64,000 nucleotides of DNA from Actinoalloteichus hoggarensis (GCF_002234535.1 NZ_CP022521.1:6308001-6372000), one strand, 5' to 3'. Shown: positions 24,032 through 34,193, numbered from the stretch's first letter. Program-made: numbers and translations. The notes: generated by a model not told the origin, from the letters alone.

Positions 24032-24958
24032 GTGACCGTACTACAACCCGACATCGGCGAGTCCGATCCGGTCCGACGCGAGGCGACAGGAGAGTCGCCG
24101 ACTGCCCCAGTGCCTCCGAGAGAGTCTGCCGAAGCCGTGACCACGCGGCGACACCCCGACGAGCTGACGGACAGTTCGGGGCTGGTGCGGCTGCACGAGT
24201 CGATCGCGGCGCTGCTCGCGTCGCGTGGGCAGTGGCGGCAGGCGTACCACCACCTGCGCTCCGCGCTGGACCTCGCCTCGGCCAAGGGCTCCGAGCCCAT
24301 CCACGTCCCCGAACAGCTCCGCCGCGAGGTCGACCGGCTGCGTAAGGAGCACGCCGAGGTGCAGGAGCAGAGTCTTCGAGACAGCCTCACCTCGAGCTAC
24401 AACCGGCGCTACCTCGACCAGCGGCTCCTCGCGCTCCCCGGTGAGATGGACGAGCGCAGCGCGGGCCTCGCCGTCGCGCTCGTCGACCTCGACTGGTTCA
24501 AGCAGGTCAACGACACCTACGGGCACCTGCTCGGCGATCGCGTGTTGCAGCGCGTCGTGGAGCTGTTGCAGGAGGGGCTGCCCGCCGGGGCGTTCTGTGC
24601 CCGATACGGCGGCGAGGAATTCGTCCTCGTGCTGCCCGACGTCGACGCCGCCACCGCCGTCGCGGTGTGCGAGACGACACGCGCCCGCATCGAACGCCAT
24701 GCCTGGCAACAACTCGTGGTGGGTCTACGAGTGACCGTGAGCATCGGCCTCGCCCACGAGGAGCGCGTCGCACAGGCCGCCGGGCGGCTGCCGACAAGCC
24801 ACGAGGAGCAGTTGCTCCGTGCCGACAGCCTGCTCTACACCGCGAAGCAGTCCGGCCGTAACGCCGTCGCCTATCAGGAAGACGGCGTCGCCCATCTCGC
24901 AGGTGCCGCGGCGGGCAGGCGAACCGTCGTCGCCCCCCGTGTGGTCGGCTACTACTGA
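24032..24958 (+). CDS. Diguanylate cyclase (GGDEF domain protein)
   Basis: A 308-residue cytoplasmic protein. The N-terminal 30 to 40 residues are unstructured. A short helical region follows (SSGLVRLHESIAALLASRGQ onward, possibly TPR-like) leading into a coiled coil ('REVDRLRKEHAEVQEQSLRD'), then a GGDEF domain from the 'DSLTSSYNRRYLDQRL' signature. The active loop is RYGGEEF, a catalytically competent variant, preceded by the metal-binding 'DLDWFKQVNDTYGH'. It should synthesise cyclic di-GMP from two GTP. The GTG at 24032 has GGGAGG eight bases upstream; a GTG at 24023 is in frame. With the RsiG-like and GGDEF-EAL proteins it makes a cyclic di-GMP theme in this window. Confidence 0.9.
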   Translation: MTVLQPDIGESDPVRREATGESPTAPVPPRESAEAVTTRRHPDELTDSSGLVRLHESIAALLASRGQWRQAYHHLRSALDLASAKGSEPIHVPEQLRREVDRLRKEHAEVQEQSLRDSLTSSYNRRYLDQRLLALPGEMDERSAGLAVALVDLDWFKQVNDTYGHLLGDRVLQRVVELLQEGLPAGAFCARYGGEEFVLVLPDVDAATAVAVCETTRARIERHAWQQLVVGLRVTVSIGLAHEERVAQAAGRLPTSHEEQLLRADSLLYTAKQSGRNAVAYQEDGVAHLAGAAAGRRTVVAPRVVGYY

Positions 24959-25189
24959 GAGATCGGCGTTCGCTCGACAAGGCTTGAGAAACCGTGTAAA
25001 CCGTCCGTGATTCTCCTGTCCGAACGTGGCAGGAAACACGAATAGTATCGACGGCATGGTGACCAAGCCGTAATATCATGGCGCGCTTAATCACCCGATC
25101 GGGCAGCTTGACAGTCACCCCACGTATCGGCCCAGATGCTTGCTGCGCGCGTGCGCCGCAGCGAGCGCGTTCACGAGGAAGGAGATCGG

Positions 25190-28100
25190 GTGCCGGACGA
25201 TTATCGTGCCGACGGTTCCCGCCCGCGCCGATCGACCGCATCGCACGGCGACGACGCCGAGGCCGGAGAGGGACGCCGCCGCCGATACAGCGAGCCGCCG
25301 ACCGGACGCCGCAGGCGATCCACCGACGATCCCGGCGGCATGACGGTGTCCGATCTCCTCGCCCGACACGGCGGCTCGCGGAAGGGGCGCCGCGCCGCTC
25401 CGGACCCCGACGATGAACTGGAGCGGTCGGAGCACACCTCCGACGCGGACTTCGCACCGCCGCAGGCGCACCCCTCCGTCACCGAGCGGCCCGCACCGCC
25501 GCGGACACCGCGGCGTGCTGCGCGGGAGCGGCAGCCGGAGCCGCCGCCCGAAGAACCGACCGCGCAGCATCCCATCGCTCGGTCATCTCCGAGGCCAGGT
25601 CGCCGCGGCGAGTCCGGCGGTCGCCGGCGCGCACCTGCGCCGCCCGCCGAGTCCGAGTCCGAGTTCGACCAGGCCCCGCCGCCGCACTCCTCGCCGCACC
25701 GGCAGCCCGCCGCGCAGGCGCCGCCACCGCAGCAGGGGCAACGGCCGAGGCGGCGCCCACCACTGCCGCCGCGCGGGCAGCGGCAGGCGCCGCCGCCACC
25801 CGACTTCCCGGAGGGGCGCGACTTCGGCGTCGTCCCGCTGACCGACCGGCCGCATGTCGACCGGCCGCCCGTCGACCGGCCGCCCGTCGATCACCACGAG
25901 GCGGCGTCGCAGGCGGACGAACGACCCCGGCCGCGCAGGCCTCGTCCGCCGGAGGCCGGCCTGGACACTCGGTCCGCGCCGCCGCCCGGTGATGTCCGCA
26001 GGCGTCGCCCCCGCCGGCCCGCCCCCGGCCGGGAACCGACGAGTTCGCCCGTCCATGATGGACCACAGGGCCATGCCGAGACCGTCGCACGCAGGCCGGG
26101 TCCGCCAGGACGCCCCGTGCCCCCCGGAGCGGGCGCGCCGCAGGCCGGGCCACCGCAGTCGCCCGTCCTCCCGCCGCAGCCCCCGCCACAGCCCCCGGAG
26201 CAGGCCGCGCCACCCGTCGCCGATCCTCGGCACGATCCGGGGCCGATGACGGAGGAGACTCCGCTCACCAAGCACACCCGCAACATCGACGAGACCCTCG
26301 CCCGATTCTCGGCCGTCCACGATGAGATGCAGGCCGAGCTGGCGGAGAAAGAACGTCGCCGCGGCAAACTCGGCAAGATCATCAACAAGTTCATCGATGA
26401 CGAGGAGCCCTTCGACGACGGCGATCCGCCGACGACGACCATCCGGGTGGAAGAGGCGCCCAGGCGACGCTTCGGCCGCCGAGGCACACCGGCGGGCGCC
26501 GAGATCGAGGACGACGAACTCGAGGCGAAGGTCGCCGCTCCCGGCGGCGACGACGATCCGCCGCCGCCGATCGAGGCCAAGGCGGTCGTGCCGCCGCCGA
26601 AGCGAGCGCCCGCCAGCACGGCGCGACGTGCGGTCGCCGTCGTCCTCGCCTCGATGATCTTGCTCGTGACCGGCTTCGGCTGGGGCGCCCGCGGCTGGGT
26701 CGACAACCAGTTCCGGCAGATCTCGGCGCTGGACGACGACTCCGACCTGGTCAACCAGCCGGAGAAGCAGTACGGGGACGAGAACTTCCTGATCGTCGGC
26801 TCCGACAGTCGCGCGGGGGCGCAGGAGGGCGACAACGTCGGCAGCGTCGAGGACCACGACGGCGCACTGGCGGACGCCGTGATGGTCGCGCACATCCCGG
26901 CCAGTCGTGAGCGCGTCGTCGTGGTCAGCTTCGGTCGCGACCTCGAGGTGGCCCGGCCGGAATGCGAACGTTGGGACTCCCACACCGGCGACTACCTCGG
27001 CGAGACGATCCCACCCGCGGAGTTCGCCCAGCTCAACGAGGTGTACGGCATCGGCGGCCCGCAGTGTCTGCGCAAGGTCGTGCAGAGCATCTCCGGCCTG
27101 AGCTTCAGCCACTTCGTCGGCATCGACTTCAACGGCTTCCGCGACATGGTCGACGCCGTCGACGGCGTCGAGATCTGCACCCCGACCCCGCTGATCGACC
27201 GGGAGCTCGGCGTCGTCATCCCGAACCCGGGCCCCCAGGTCATCGACGGTGCCGCCGCGTTGAACTACGTCCGAGCCAGGAAGATCGAGGGCGACCCGAC
27301 CTCGGACTACGGCAGGATGCACCGGCAGCAGCTGTTCCTCTCCTCCCTGCTGCGCAAGGTGATGTCCTCGGAGGTACTGCTCGACCCCGGCCAGCTGACC
27401 GGTTTCGTGCACGCCTTCGCCCGGAACACCTTCGGGGAGAACCTCTCGGTGGACGGCCTGATGACGTTGGCGCAGTCGTTGCAGTCGTTGCAGACCGGCC
27501 GGATCACCTTCGTGACCCTGCCGACCGTCGGCACTCCCAATGAGCGCAACAGCGAGGTCATGCGGCCGGACGACGTGGACGCCCTGTTCCAGGCGATCAT
27601 CGACGATCAGCCGCTGCCGGACGAGGCGCCGCTGCCCGGCCAGGAGAGCGAGCCGTCCGACTCGGACAACGCAGGCGCGGCTGCCGGTGAGGACGGCGCG
27701 GGATCGGCGGACTCGGCGGAGCTCGTGTCGCCGGACGGCATCCGGATCCAGGTGCTCAACGGCAGCGAGTTGAGCGGAGCGTCGCGTACCGTCGCGACCG
27801 CGCTGGGAGAGCTCGGCTTCGACGTGGTGTTCTACGGCAACGCGCCCGCACCGGTCGACCAGACCACCGTTCGCTACGCCCCGCAGCGGGCGGCGGAGGC
27901 GGCCACGCTCGCGGCGACGCTGAACAACGCCGTGTTGGAGGAGGACCCCTCCTTGGGTGGCGCGGTCGTCTTACTGATCGGCCCCGACTACGACGGCGAC
28001 GTGTCGGCGCCGAGCCGCGGCACCTCCGCAGGCGGCGTGAACATCAGCCCGTCCTCGCTGTCGGCGGCGGGCAGCCCCGAAGGCGGAGAAGGCGGAGAAG

Positions 28101-28192
28101 GCGGAGCAGACGGCGAGCCCTCCGGCGTGCCGGACAACCTCGCCACCATCAACGCGGAGAACTCCGACTGCTCGTTCTGGCAGGGGGGCTGA
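25190..28192 (+). CDS. LytR-CpsA-Psr family protein with very long N-terminal region
   Basis: A 1000-residue type II membrane protein. Residues 1-475 are Pro/Arg-rich, low complexity and probably disordered in the cytoplasm. One membrane helix lies at about 482-500 (VVLASMILLVTGFGWGARGW). The LCP domain follows ('NFLIVGSDSRAG' at about 530, then 'VVVSFGRDLEV', 'GIDFNGFRDMVDAV' and 'GAAALNYVRARK'), then a LytR_C domain at about 850-935 ('IRIQVLNGSELSGASR'). LCP proteins attach arabinogalactan, teichoic acid or capsule polymers to peptidoglycan. The usual length is 350-550 residues. The GTG at 25190 follows AAGGAG. Confidence 0.9.
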   Translation: MPDDYRADGSRPRRSTASHGDDAEAGEGRRRRYSEPPTGRRRRSTDDPGGMTVSDLLARHGGSRKGRRAAPDPDDELERSEHTSDADFAPPQAHPSVTERPAPPRTPRRAARERQPEPPPEEPTAQHPIARSSPRPGRRGESGGRRRAPAPPAESESEFDQAPPPHSSPHRQPAAQAPPPQQGQRPRRRPPLPPRGQRQAPPPPDFPEGRDFGVVPLTDRPHVDRPPVDRPPVDHHEAASQADERPRPRRPRPPEAGLDTRSAPPPGDVRRRRPRRPAPGREPTSSPVHDGPQGHAETVARRPGPPGRPVPPGAGAPQAGPPQSPVLPPQPPPQPPEQAAPPVADPRHDPGPMTEETPLTKHTRNIDETLARFSAVHDEMQAELAEKERRRGKLGKIINKFIDDEEPFDDGDPPTTTIRVEEAPRRRFGRRGTPAGAEIEDDELEAKVAAPGGDDDPPPPIEAKAVVPPPKRAPASTARRAVAVVLASMILLVTGFGWGARGWVDNQFRQISALDDDSDLVNQPEKQYGDENFLIVGSDSRAGAQEGDNVGSVEDHDGALADAVMVAHIPASRERVVVVSFGRDLEVARPECERWDSHTGDYLGETIPPAEFAQLNEVYGIGGPQCLRKVVQSISGLSFSHFVGIDFNGFRDMVDAVDGVEICTPTPLIDRELGVVIPNPGPQVIDGAAALNYVRARKIEGDPTSDYGRMHRQQLFLSSLLRKVMSSEVLLDPGQLTGFVHAFARNTFGENLSVDGLMTLAQSLQSLQTGRITFVTLPTVGTPNERNSEVMRPDDVDALFQAIIDDQPLPDEAPLPGQESEPSDSDNAGAAAGEDGAGSADSAELVSPDGIRIQVLNGSELSGASRTVATALGELGFDVVFYGNAPAPVDQTTVRYAPQRAAEAATLAATLNNAVLEEDPSLGGAVVLLIGPDYDGDVSAPSRGTSAGGVNISPSSLSAAGSPEGGEGGEGGADGEPSGVPDNLATINAENSDCSFWQGG

Positions 28193-28210
28193 GGACGTCC
28201 GACGACATGC

Positions 28211-28228
28211 CTTCACCGGTTGTTCACC
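28211..28228 (+). promoter_or_regulatory. PHO box upstream of phoU
   Basis: CTTCACC (28211-28217) and GTTCACC (28222-28228) are direct repeats with an 11-bp period, the form of actinobacterial PhoP-binding sites. The pair ends 43 bp before the phoU start codon. Confidence 0.6.
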
Positions 28229-28271
28229 CAGGTGGCGGATGTGACGGCCTACGATCACGTAGGGTGTCGGT

Positions 28272-28934
28272 ATGCGTGAGGCCTACCGTGACCAGCTTGG
28301 ACAGCTCGCCGACGCCCTTGCCGAGATGTGCGGCATGGCGACGACCGCGATCGAGTTGGCCACCCAGGCCTTGCTGACCGCCGATCTGACGCTGGCGGAG
28401 CAGGTCATCGCCGACGACGCGAAGATCGACGAGGCGCGGAGTCAGGGCGAGGAGCATGCCTTCGCACTGCTCGCCCTCCAGGCTCCGGTCGCGGGCGACC
28501 TGCGCAATGTCGTGGCCGCCCTGCACGCGGCCGAGAGCCTGGAGCGGATGGGCGATCTGGCGCTGCACGTCGCCAAGACCGCGCGCCGTCGCCATCCGCA
28601 GGCCGTGCTGCCGGACGAGGTCGCGCCGTACTTCGTCGAGATGGGCCGCGTCGCAGGCGAGCTGGGCAAGCAGGCCGAGCAGGTCATCCGGACCAGAAGC
28701 GTGAGCCTTGCCCGACAGCTCGAGGACGCCGACGACGAGATGGACGACCTCCACCGGCACCTGTTCACCGTCCTCATGCAGAAGGACTGGAAGCACGGGC
28801 TGCCGGCCGCCGTCGACATCACCCTGCTCGGCCGCTTCTACGAGCGGTTCGCCGACCACGCCGTCTCGGTCGCACGCCGCGTCGTCTTCGTGGTCACCGG
28901 GGAACACCCGCAGCAGGCCGACAGCGGCGCCTGA
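28272..28934 (+). CDS. phoU: Phosphate signalling protein PhoU
   Basis: A 220-residue all-helical protein with two PhoU repeats. Each has the E/DxxxD metal-binding pattern: '[18 protein letters not shown]' in the first and '[16 protein letters not shown]' in the second. PhoU links the PstSCAB transporter to the phosphate two-component system and restrains phosphate uptake. The ATG at 28272 lies 43 bp after a PHO box. The pst operon is nearby on the opposite strand (30068-33977), separated by one regulator gene. Length is normal for the family. Confidence 0.93.
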   Translation: MREAYRDQLGQLADALAEMCGMATTAIELATQALLTADLTLAEQVIADDAKIDEARSQGEEHAFALLALQAPVAGDLRNVVAALHAAESLERMGDLALHVAKTARRRHPQAVLPDEVAPYFVEMGRVAGELGKQAEQVIRTRSVSLARQLEDADDEMDDLHRHLFTVLMQKDWKHGLPAAVDITLLGRFYERFADHAVSVARRVVFVVTGEHPQQADSGA

Positions 28935-29063
28935 CCGGCAGCACCGCCGGCGTTTCTCCCCGACCGCGCGGAGTCGCTCTGCGATGCTGTGCCCGGTCGT
29001 CGGCCTGGTCGTCATCGGCCCGGCCGGCATCGGCCGAAGTAGGTCGCAGGTCGGGAGGCAGCC

Positions 29064-29912
29064 GTGGGACACAACTCGGCCCTGGATCGTCGGCTTCTAG
29101 GCGGCGAGCTGCGCGCCCTCCGCGAGGCGGCGGGTCGGACACACCGCGAGGTCGCCGACCATCTCGACTGTTCGCAGGGCAAGATCAGTCAGATCGAGCT
29201 GGGCAAGGTTCCGGTGCGCACGTCGGATGTGCGGCTCATGCTGGAGTTCTACGGCGCGCCGGACGAGCTGGTCGACCGGCTGCGCGGGCTCGCGGTCGAA
29301 TCGAAGAAGACCGGGTGGTGGCAGCCGTACACCAAGGTCATGCAACCCGGCTTCGACACCTACATCGGTCTCGAGTCGGCCGCCCGCCGAGTGCTCGCCT
29401 TCCATTCGGATCTCGTTCCCGCGCTGTTGCAGACCCATGACTACGCCCGCGCCGTGCTCGGTGCGGGGACCGCGTCGTCGGCGACGATCGCGCTCCTGCT
29501 GGATGCGCTCGACAAGCGGCAGGAACGGCTGACCGGCGGCACGCCGCTGGACTACTCCGTCCTGCTGGACGAGGCGACACTGCATCGGGTCGTCGGGAGC
29601 GCCGTGGTGCAGCGAGCGCAGTTGGAACACCTGGTGTTGATGTCCTACCGCCGGAATGTGAGCGTCCGGGTGGTGCCCTTCGGCGCGGGTGCGCACCCGC
29701 TGGTCGGCGACAACGTGTCGCTGGTCGAGGTGCCCGATCCGGCCGCGCCGAACGTCGTGTGTCTGCAGAACTCCGCGAGCTGCACGTACCTGGACAAGCC
29801 TGCTCAGACGCGCCGATACGTCACCGCGTTCAGCAGGCTCGACGAGTCGGCCCTGGACGCGCGTGAGTCCGGCAGGCTGATCGCCGAGGTCGCCGACGCC
29901 CTGCCGAGTTGA
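29064..29912 (+). CDS. XRE-family regulator with DUF5753-type C terminus
   Basis: A 282-residue protein of the large actinomycete group that joins an N-terminal XRE helix-turn-helix (residues 15-70, 'LRALREAAGRTHREVADHLD' then 'CSQGKISQIELGK') to a DUF5753 domain ('VPALLQTHDYARAVL', 'VLLDEATLHRVVG', 'VRVVPFGAGAHP'). These regulators commonly sit beside a small DUF397 protein that is needed for their function, but none is found here. The GTG start has GGGAGG six bases upstream. The target is unknown. Confidence 0.85.
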   Translation: MGHNSALDRRLLGGELRALREAAGRTHREVADHLDCSQGKISQIELGKVPVRTSDVRLMLEFYGAPDELVDRLRGLAVESKKTGWWQPYTKVMQPGFDTYIGLESAARRVLAFHSDLVPALLQTHDYARAVLGAGTASSATIALLLDALDKRQERLTGGTPLDYSVLLDEATLHRVVGSAVVQRAQLEHLVLMSYRRNVSVRVVPFGAGAHPLVGDNVSLVEVPDPAAPNVVCLQNSASCTYLDKPAQTRRYVTAFSRLDESALDARESGRLIAEVADALPS

Positions 29913-30067
29913 TCCGGTTGGCGTGACCCGCGGGCCGGGCCGCCGTAGGTCTGCTCAGGCCTCGTCGGCACGGCGCCGCTGCGATCGTGATCTCAGGACG
30001 ATCCGCCGTGCACGCCGGATCGCGACCCTCCAGGCTCTCGCGTGGGCGGCCGGATGCGGTACCCGAC

Positions 30068-30844
30068 TCAGCCGAACCGGCCCGAGATGTAGTCCTCGGT
30101 AGCCTTCTCGGTGGGGTTGGAGAAGATCCGGCTCGTCTCGTCGATCTCCACCAGCCTGCCGGGCTGCCCGACACCAGGCAGGTTGAAGAACGCGGTCTGA
30201 TCGCTCACCCGTGCCGCCTGCTGCATGTTGTGCGTGACGATGACGATGGTGAAGTCCTGCTTCAGCTCCGTGATCAGGTCCTCGATCGCCAGCGTCGAGA
30301 TCGGGTCGAGCGCCGAGCACGGCTCGTCCATCAGCAGGACGTCGGGCTGAATCGCGATGGCGCGCGCGATGCACAGCCGCTGCTGCTGGCCGCCGGACAG
30401 GCTGCCGCCGGGGCGGTTGAGCCGGTCCTTGACCTCCTCCCACAGGTTCGCGCCGCGCAAGGAGCGCTCGCAGACCTCGTCGAGCTCGTTCTTGTTCTTG
30501 GTGCCCGCGAGTCGCAGGCCCGCGACCACGTTGTCCCGGATGGACATCGTCGGGAAGGGGTTCGGCCGCTGGAAGACCATGCCGATGGTCCGACGCACCG
30601 CCACCGGGTCGACCGAGTTCGCGTACACGTCCTCGCCGTCGAGCAGCACCTGGCCCTCGACCCGGGCGCCCGGGATCACCTCGTGCATCCGGTTCAACGA
30701 CCGCAGCACGGTGGACTTGCCGCAGCCGGACGGCCCGATGAAGGCCGTCACCCCGCGCGGCGGCACGGCCACGGTCACATCCTGCACGGCATGGAATTTG
30801 CCGTAGTAGATGTTGAGGTCCTTGACGTCGATGCGCTTGGCCAT
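30068..30844 (-). CDS. pstB: Phosphate ABC transporter ATP-binding protein PstB
   Basis: A 258-residue ATPase of the high-affinity phosphate importer. Walker A is GPSGCGKST, the ABC signature is LSGGQQQRL and Walker B is [13 protein letters not shown], followed by the H-loop '[11 protein letters not shown]'. PstB-specific '[12 protein letters not shown]' and '[16 protein letters not shown]' are present. The ATG start at 30844 lies 17 bp after the pstA stop. It is the last gene of a pstSCAB operon read on the minus strand. Confidence 0.96.
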   Translation of the reverse strand: MAKRIDVKDLNIYYGKFHAVQDVTVAVPPRGVTAFIGPSGCGKSTVLRSLNRMHEVIPGARVEGQVLLDGEDVYANSVDPVAVRRTIGMVFQRPNPFPTMSIRDNVVAGLRLAGTKNKNELDEVCERSLRGANLWEEVKDRLNRPGGSLSGGQQQRLCIARAIAIQPDVLLMDEPCSALDPISTLAIEDLITELKQDFTIVIVTHNMQQAARVSDQTAFFNLPGVGQPGRLVEIDETSRIFSNPTEKATEDYISGRFG

Positions 30845-30861
30845 CTGAATCCGTGCCCCGC

Positions 30862-31776
30862 CTACTTGGTCTTGACCGACGACAGCCGCGAGATGATCGT
30901 GGCCGCGAGGTTGAACAACATGATGATGAAGATGAGGGTCATCGCCGCGCCCCAGGTGCGGTTGAAGCCGGCGGCCTCGGGATTGGCGAACTGGGTGGTG
31001 ATCAGCAGCGGCAGGTTCGCCATCGGACCCGAGAAGAGGTCGTGGCTGATCGAGGGCGAGTACGCCACGAGCACCAGCGCGGGCGCCGTCTCCCCCATCA
31101 CCCGGGCCATGCCGAGCATGGCTCCGGTGACGATGCCCGACATCGCGGTCGGCAGGACCACCTTCATGATGGTCTTCCACTTGGGGATGCCGAGCGCGTA
31201 GGAGGCCTCCCGCAGCTCGTTCGGGACGATGCGCAGCATCTCCTCGGTGGTACGGATCACCATCGGGATCATCAGCAGCATCAGGGCGAGACACATCGCG
31301 AAGGCGCTGCGATCGAAGCCGAACATGGTGATCCAGACCGCGTAGATGAACATCGCCGCGACGATCGAGGGCACGCCGCTGAGGATGTCGACCATGAAGG
31401 TGGTGACCTTCGCAAGCCGGGAACCCGCGCCGTACTCGACGAGGTAGATCCCGACGAGGACGCCGATCGGGATCGACAGCACGCCGGTGACCAGGCCCTG
31501 GAGCACGGTGCCGACGATCGCGTGGTTGGCTCCGCCGATGTCCTCGTTGGCCCGGACACCCGCGAGCGAGTACTGCCACCAGTCCGCGCGGAGGAAGGGC
31601 TCGATGCCTCGGGAGACGACCGAGTAGAGCACCCAGATCAGTGGGATGACCGCGATCAGGAAGCAGAGCCACACCACGACCCTGGCGACGACGTCCTTGG
31701 TGCGGCGCGCCGTGCTGACTCCCTGGAAGGCCGGAGGCTGAGCGGGTCGGTCCAGCTCAGAGGTGCTGAGACTCAT
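30862..31776 (-). CDS. pstA: Phosphate ABC transporter permease PstA
   Basis: A 304-residue inner-membrane permease with six transmembrane segments. The EAA loop is recognisable as '[21 protein letters not shown]', contacting PstB. '[20 protein letters not shown]' is the conserved PstA segment after the first periplasmic loop. ATG 31776 overlaps the pstC stop (ATGA) and AAGGAA lies upstream, so the two permease subunits are translationally coupled. Confidence 0.95.
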   Translation of the reverse strand: MSLSTSELDRPAQPPAFQGVSTARRTKDVVARVVVWLCFLIAVIPLIWVLYSVVSRGIEPFLRADWWQYSLAGVRANEDIGGANHAIVGTVLQGLVTGVLSIPIGVLVGIYLVEYGAGSRLAKVTTFMVDILSGVPSIVAAMFIYAVWITMFGFDRSAFAMCLALMLLMIPMVIRTTEEMLRIVPNELREASYALGIPKWKTIMKVVLPTAMSGIVTGAMLGMARVMGETAPALVLVAYSPSISHDLFSGPMANLPLLITTQFANPEAAGFNRTWGAAMTLIFIIMLFNLAATIISRLSSVKTK

Positions 31777-32813
31777 GACCGTTCCTTCTTCCCACCGACG
31801 ATCGACCTGGCCACCGCGTTGACCAGGAACGTGAGCACGAACAGGACCAGACCGGCGGCGATGTAGGCGCCGATGGACAGCGGATTGCTGAACTCGGCGG
31901 AGGCCGCCGCGATCCGGGAGGCGATGGTGGCGCCGCCGTCGAAGACGCTGAACGACGGGGCCGACGTGGTGGAGGACAGGATCAGGAACAACGCCACCGT
32001 CTCGCCGAGCGCCCTGCCCAGGCCGAGCATGGCGGCGCTGACGTAACCGGACTTGCCGAAGGGCCAGACCGTGGTGCGCACGACCTCCCACTTGGTCGCG
32101 CCCAGCGCCAACGCGCCCTCGATGTGCTCTCGGGGCGTGCGCTCGAACACCTCACGGCTGATGGCGGTGATGATCGGCAGCAGCATCACCGCGACCACGA
32201 CGCCCGCGGTGAAGATGTTCCCCGCCCCCGCGATGCTGACGTTGCCCTGCTCGAAGATCGGAATGAACGACAGATTGGTGTTCAGCCATTCGGCCACCGG
32301 CACCATCGCGGGGCCGATCACCTGGATGCCCCACAGACCGAAGATCACCGACGGCACCGCTGCCAGCAGGTCGACGATGTAGGCGAACGGCCGGGCCAGG
32401 CTTCTCGGCGCGTACTGCGTGAGAAACAGCGCGATGCCGAGGGAGACCGGCATGGCCAGCACCAGCGCCAGCAGCGACACCGACACGGTCGTGTAGAGCA
32501 GATAGAGGATGCCGAACCGGAGATCGTTCGGGTTGGAGGCGTTCCAGTCTCCGGAGAACAGGAAGCTGCTCTGGTTCGCTGCGAGCGACGGGATGGCCTG
32601 CAACAGCAGGAACAGGCCGATCGCGCCGATCAGGACGACGACGAACGTGCCAGAGCCGAGCGCGAAGCCTCGGAAGATCCGGTCGCCCGGACGGCGGACG
32701 GGTTTGCTCGAAGTGTCGACTGCCGTGCTGATGGGTTCCTCCGGAGCATCCGGTGACGGGGCGGAGCCGCTCCCTGTTACCAGAGAGCGGCCCCGGCGCG
32801 TCGAGTCGCTCAT
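31773..32813 (-). CDS. pstC: Phosphate ABC transporter permease PstC
   Basis: A 346-residue permease. A hydrophilic N-terminal tail of about 45 residues is followed by six transmembrane segments. The EAA-type loop is 'EGALALGATKWEVVRTTVWP', and 'AAVPSVIFGLWGI' is a PstC signature. It forms the membrane channel with PstA. The start at 32813 has GAGCGAGA upstream, 48 bp after the pstS stop, consistent with one operon. Confidence 0.95.
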   Translation of the reverse strand: MSDSTRRGRSLVTGSGSAPSPDAPEEPISTAVDTSSKPVRRPGDRIFRGFALGSGTFVVVLIGAIGLFLLLQAIPSLAANQSSFLFSGDWNASNPNDLRFGILYLLYTTVSVSLLALVLAMPVSLGIALFLTQYAPRSLARPFAYIVDLLAAVPSVIFGLWGIQVIGPAMVPVAEWLNTNLSFIPIFEQGNVSIAGAGNIFTAGVVVAVMLLPIITAISREVFERTPREHIEGALALGATKWEVVRTTVWPFGKSGYVSAAMLGLGRALGETVALFLILSSTTSAPSFSVFDGGATIASRIAAASAEFSNPLSIGAYIAAGLVLFVLTFLVNAVARSIVGGKKERS

Positions 32814-32861
32814 TGCGTCTCGCTCAGTTTCTCTTACCCGATCGGGCTAATGCCTGACGGG

Positions 32862-33977
32862 TCAGGCGATCTCGTCGATCGCGGTCAGCAGGCGCTCCTG
32901 GAACTCGGCGGGGAGCGGCGTGTAGCCGATCTCGGAGAGGTTCTCCTGGCCGGTGGTGGCGGCCACGCTGAGGAACGACTTGACGCCTGCGGCCACCTCG
33001 GGGTCCTCGTACTCGGAGCAGACGATCTCGTAGGTCGCCATCGTGATGGGGTACGCGCCGGCCTCGGTGGTGCCGAACACCGACTCGAGGTCGATGGTCA
33101 GGTCGTTGCCCTCACCGGTGATCTCGGCACCGGTGATCGCCGCGCCCACGGTCTCGTCGGTCAGGGGCACCGGGCCGCTGCCCGTGTCGATCTGGGCGAT
33201 GCCCAGGTCGGCGTTGTTCGCGAAGGAGACCTCGACGTAGGTGATGCCGCCCTCGGTGCTGGACACCGCCTCCGCGACACCCTGGGACTGGCCGCGGCCC
33301 TCGCCGACGCCGCCCGCGAAGGTCTCGCCCTCGCCCTGGGTCCACGCGCCGTTGGTGCCGACGGTCAGGTAGTCCTGGAAGTTGCCGGTGGTGCCGGACT
33401 CGTCGCTGCGGTAGAAGACGGTGATCGGGGTGTCCGGCAGCTCCACACCCTCGTTGGCGGCGGCGATGGCCTCGTCGTCCCAGGTGGTGATGGTGCCGTT
33501 GAAGATGTGGGCCACGACCTCGCTGGGCAGCACGAGCTCGTCGACACCGGGCAGGTTGTAGGTGACCGCGACCGGGCTGAAGACCAGGGGCAGGTGCCAG
33601 GCGGGGCTGCCACACCGCTCCTCGGCCTGCGCCCGCTCCTCCTCGTCCATCGCGGAGTCGGAACCCGCGAACATGACCTGGCCGGCGATGAACTGACGAC
33701 GGCCCGAGCCGGAGCCGTTCGGGTTGTAGGCCAGGCTCTGTCCGGCGCACTCACCGCTGAACACCGCGGCGAACTCGTCGATGGCGTTCGCCTGCGAGGA
33801 CGCGCCCTCGGCGACGATCTGGTCGACGCCGCCGCACTCGGCGGACGTCGGCTCCCCGCCGGTCGACCCGCTGTCGCCGTTCGCGTCCTGGGCCGCGTTG
33901 TCGGAGCCACAGGCCGAGAGCAGCAGCGCACTCGCCGCCACCAGCCCGAGAGCAGCAGAGTGCCGCTTGATCTTCAC
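32862..33977 (-). CDS. pstS: Phosphate-binding lipoprotein PstS
   Basis: A 371-residue periplasmic-side binding protein anchored as a lipoprotein. The signal peptide ends in the lipobox LLLSAC with the lipidated Cys at about residue 23. Phosphate-contact motifs are visible: 'GASSQANAIDEF', 'YNPNGSGSGRRQF', 'FAGSDSAM' and 'YRSDESGTTGNFQDYL'. The GTG at 33977 follows GGAGG by six bases. A tandem PHO box lies about 100 bp upstream, so expression is expected under phosphate limitation. Confidence 0.95.
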   Translation of the reverse strand: MKIKRHSAALGLVAASALLLSACGSDNAAQDANGDSGSTGGEPTSAECGGVDQIVAEGASSQANAIDEFAAVFSGECAGQSLAYNPNGSGSGRRQFIAGQVMFAGSDSAMDEEERAQAEERCGSPAWHLPLVFSPVAVTYNLPGVDELVLPSEVVAHIFNGTITTWDDEAIAAANEGVELPDTPITVFYRSDESGTTGNFQDYLTVGTNGAWTQGEGETFAGGVGEGRGQSQGVAEAVSSTEGGITYVEVSFANNADLGIAQIDTGSGPVPLTDETVGAAITGAEITGEGNDLTIDLESVFGTTEAGAYPITMATYEIVCSEYEDPEVAAGVKSFLSVAATTGQENLSEIGYTPLPAEFQERLLTAIDEIA

Positions 33978-34073
33978 AGTGTTCCTCCAGTGCGAAGCCT
34001 GCACGTTCATCGAGCGGCAGGTCGCCGCCCGATGCGAAGGTAGGCAGCCGGGGTGGACGACGGCCGCTGAAGA

Positions 34074-34091
34074 GGTGAACGCAAGGTGAAC
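34074..34091 (-). promoter_or_regulatory. PHO box upstream of pstS
   Basis: On the minus strand GTTCACC-TTGC-GTTCACC forms two perfect 7-bp direct repeats with an 11-bp period, the consensus actinobacterial PhoP operator. It precedes the pstS start by 97 bp, in position to activate the pstSCAB operon. Confidence 0.75.
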
Positions 34092-34193
34092 AAGACACGG
34101 GAAGTGACTGGACCCACCACTAGTGGCCGTATCGCGTAGCCTGGTCGTGACCTGTGCGTTTGCTCTCCGTAATGTGACCGGGCAGCACCGCGG

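Noticed and set aside
25583-27412. 609-codon minus-strand open frame opposite the LCP gene
   Set aside because: Arg/Gly/Val-rich shadow of a biased GC-rich gene; the plus-strand protein has recognisable domains and a good ribosome site.
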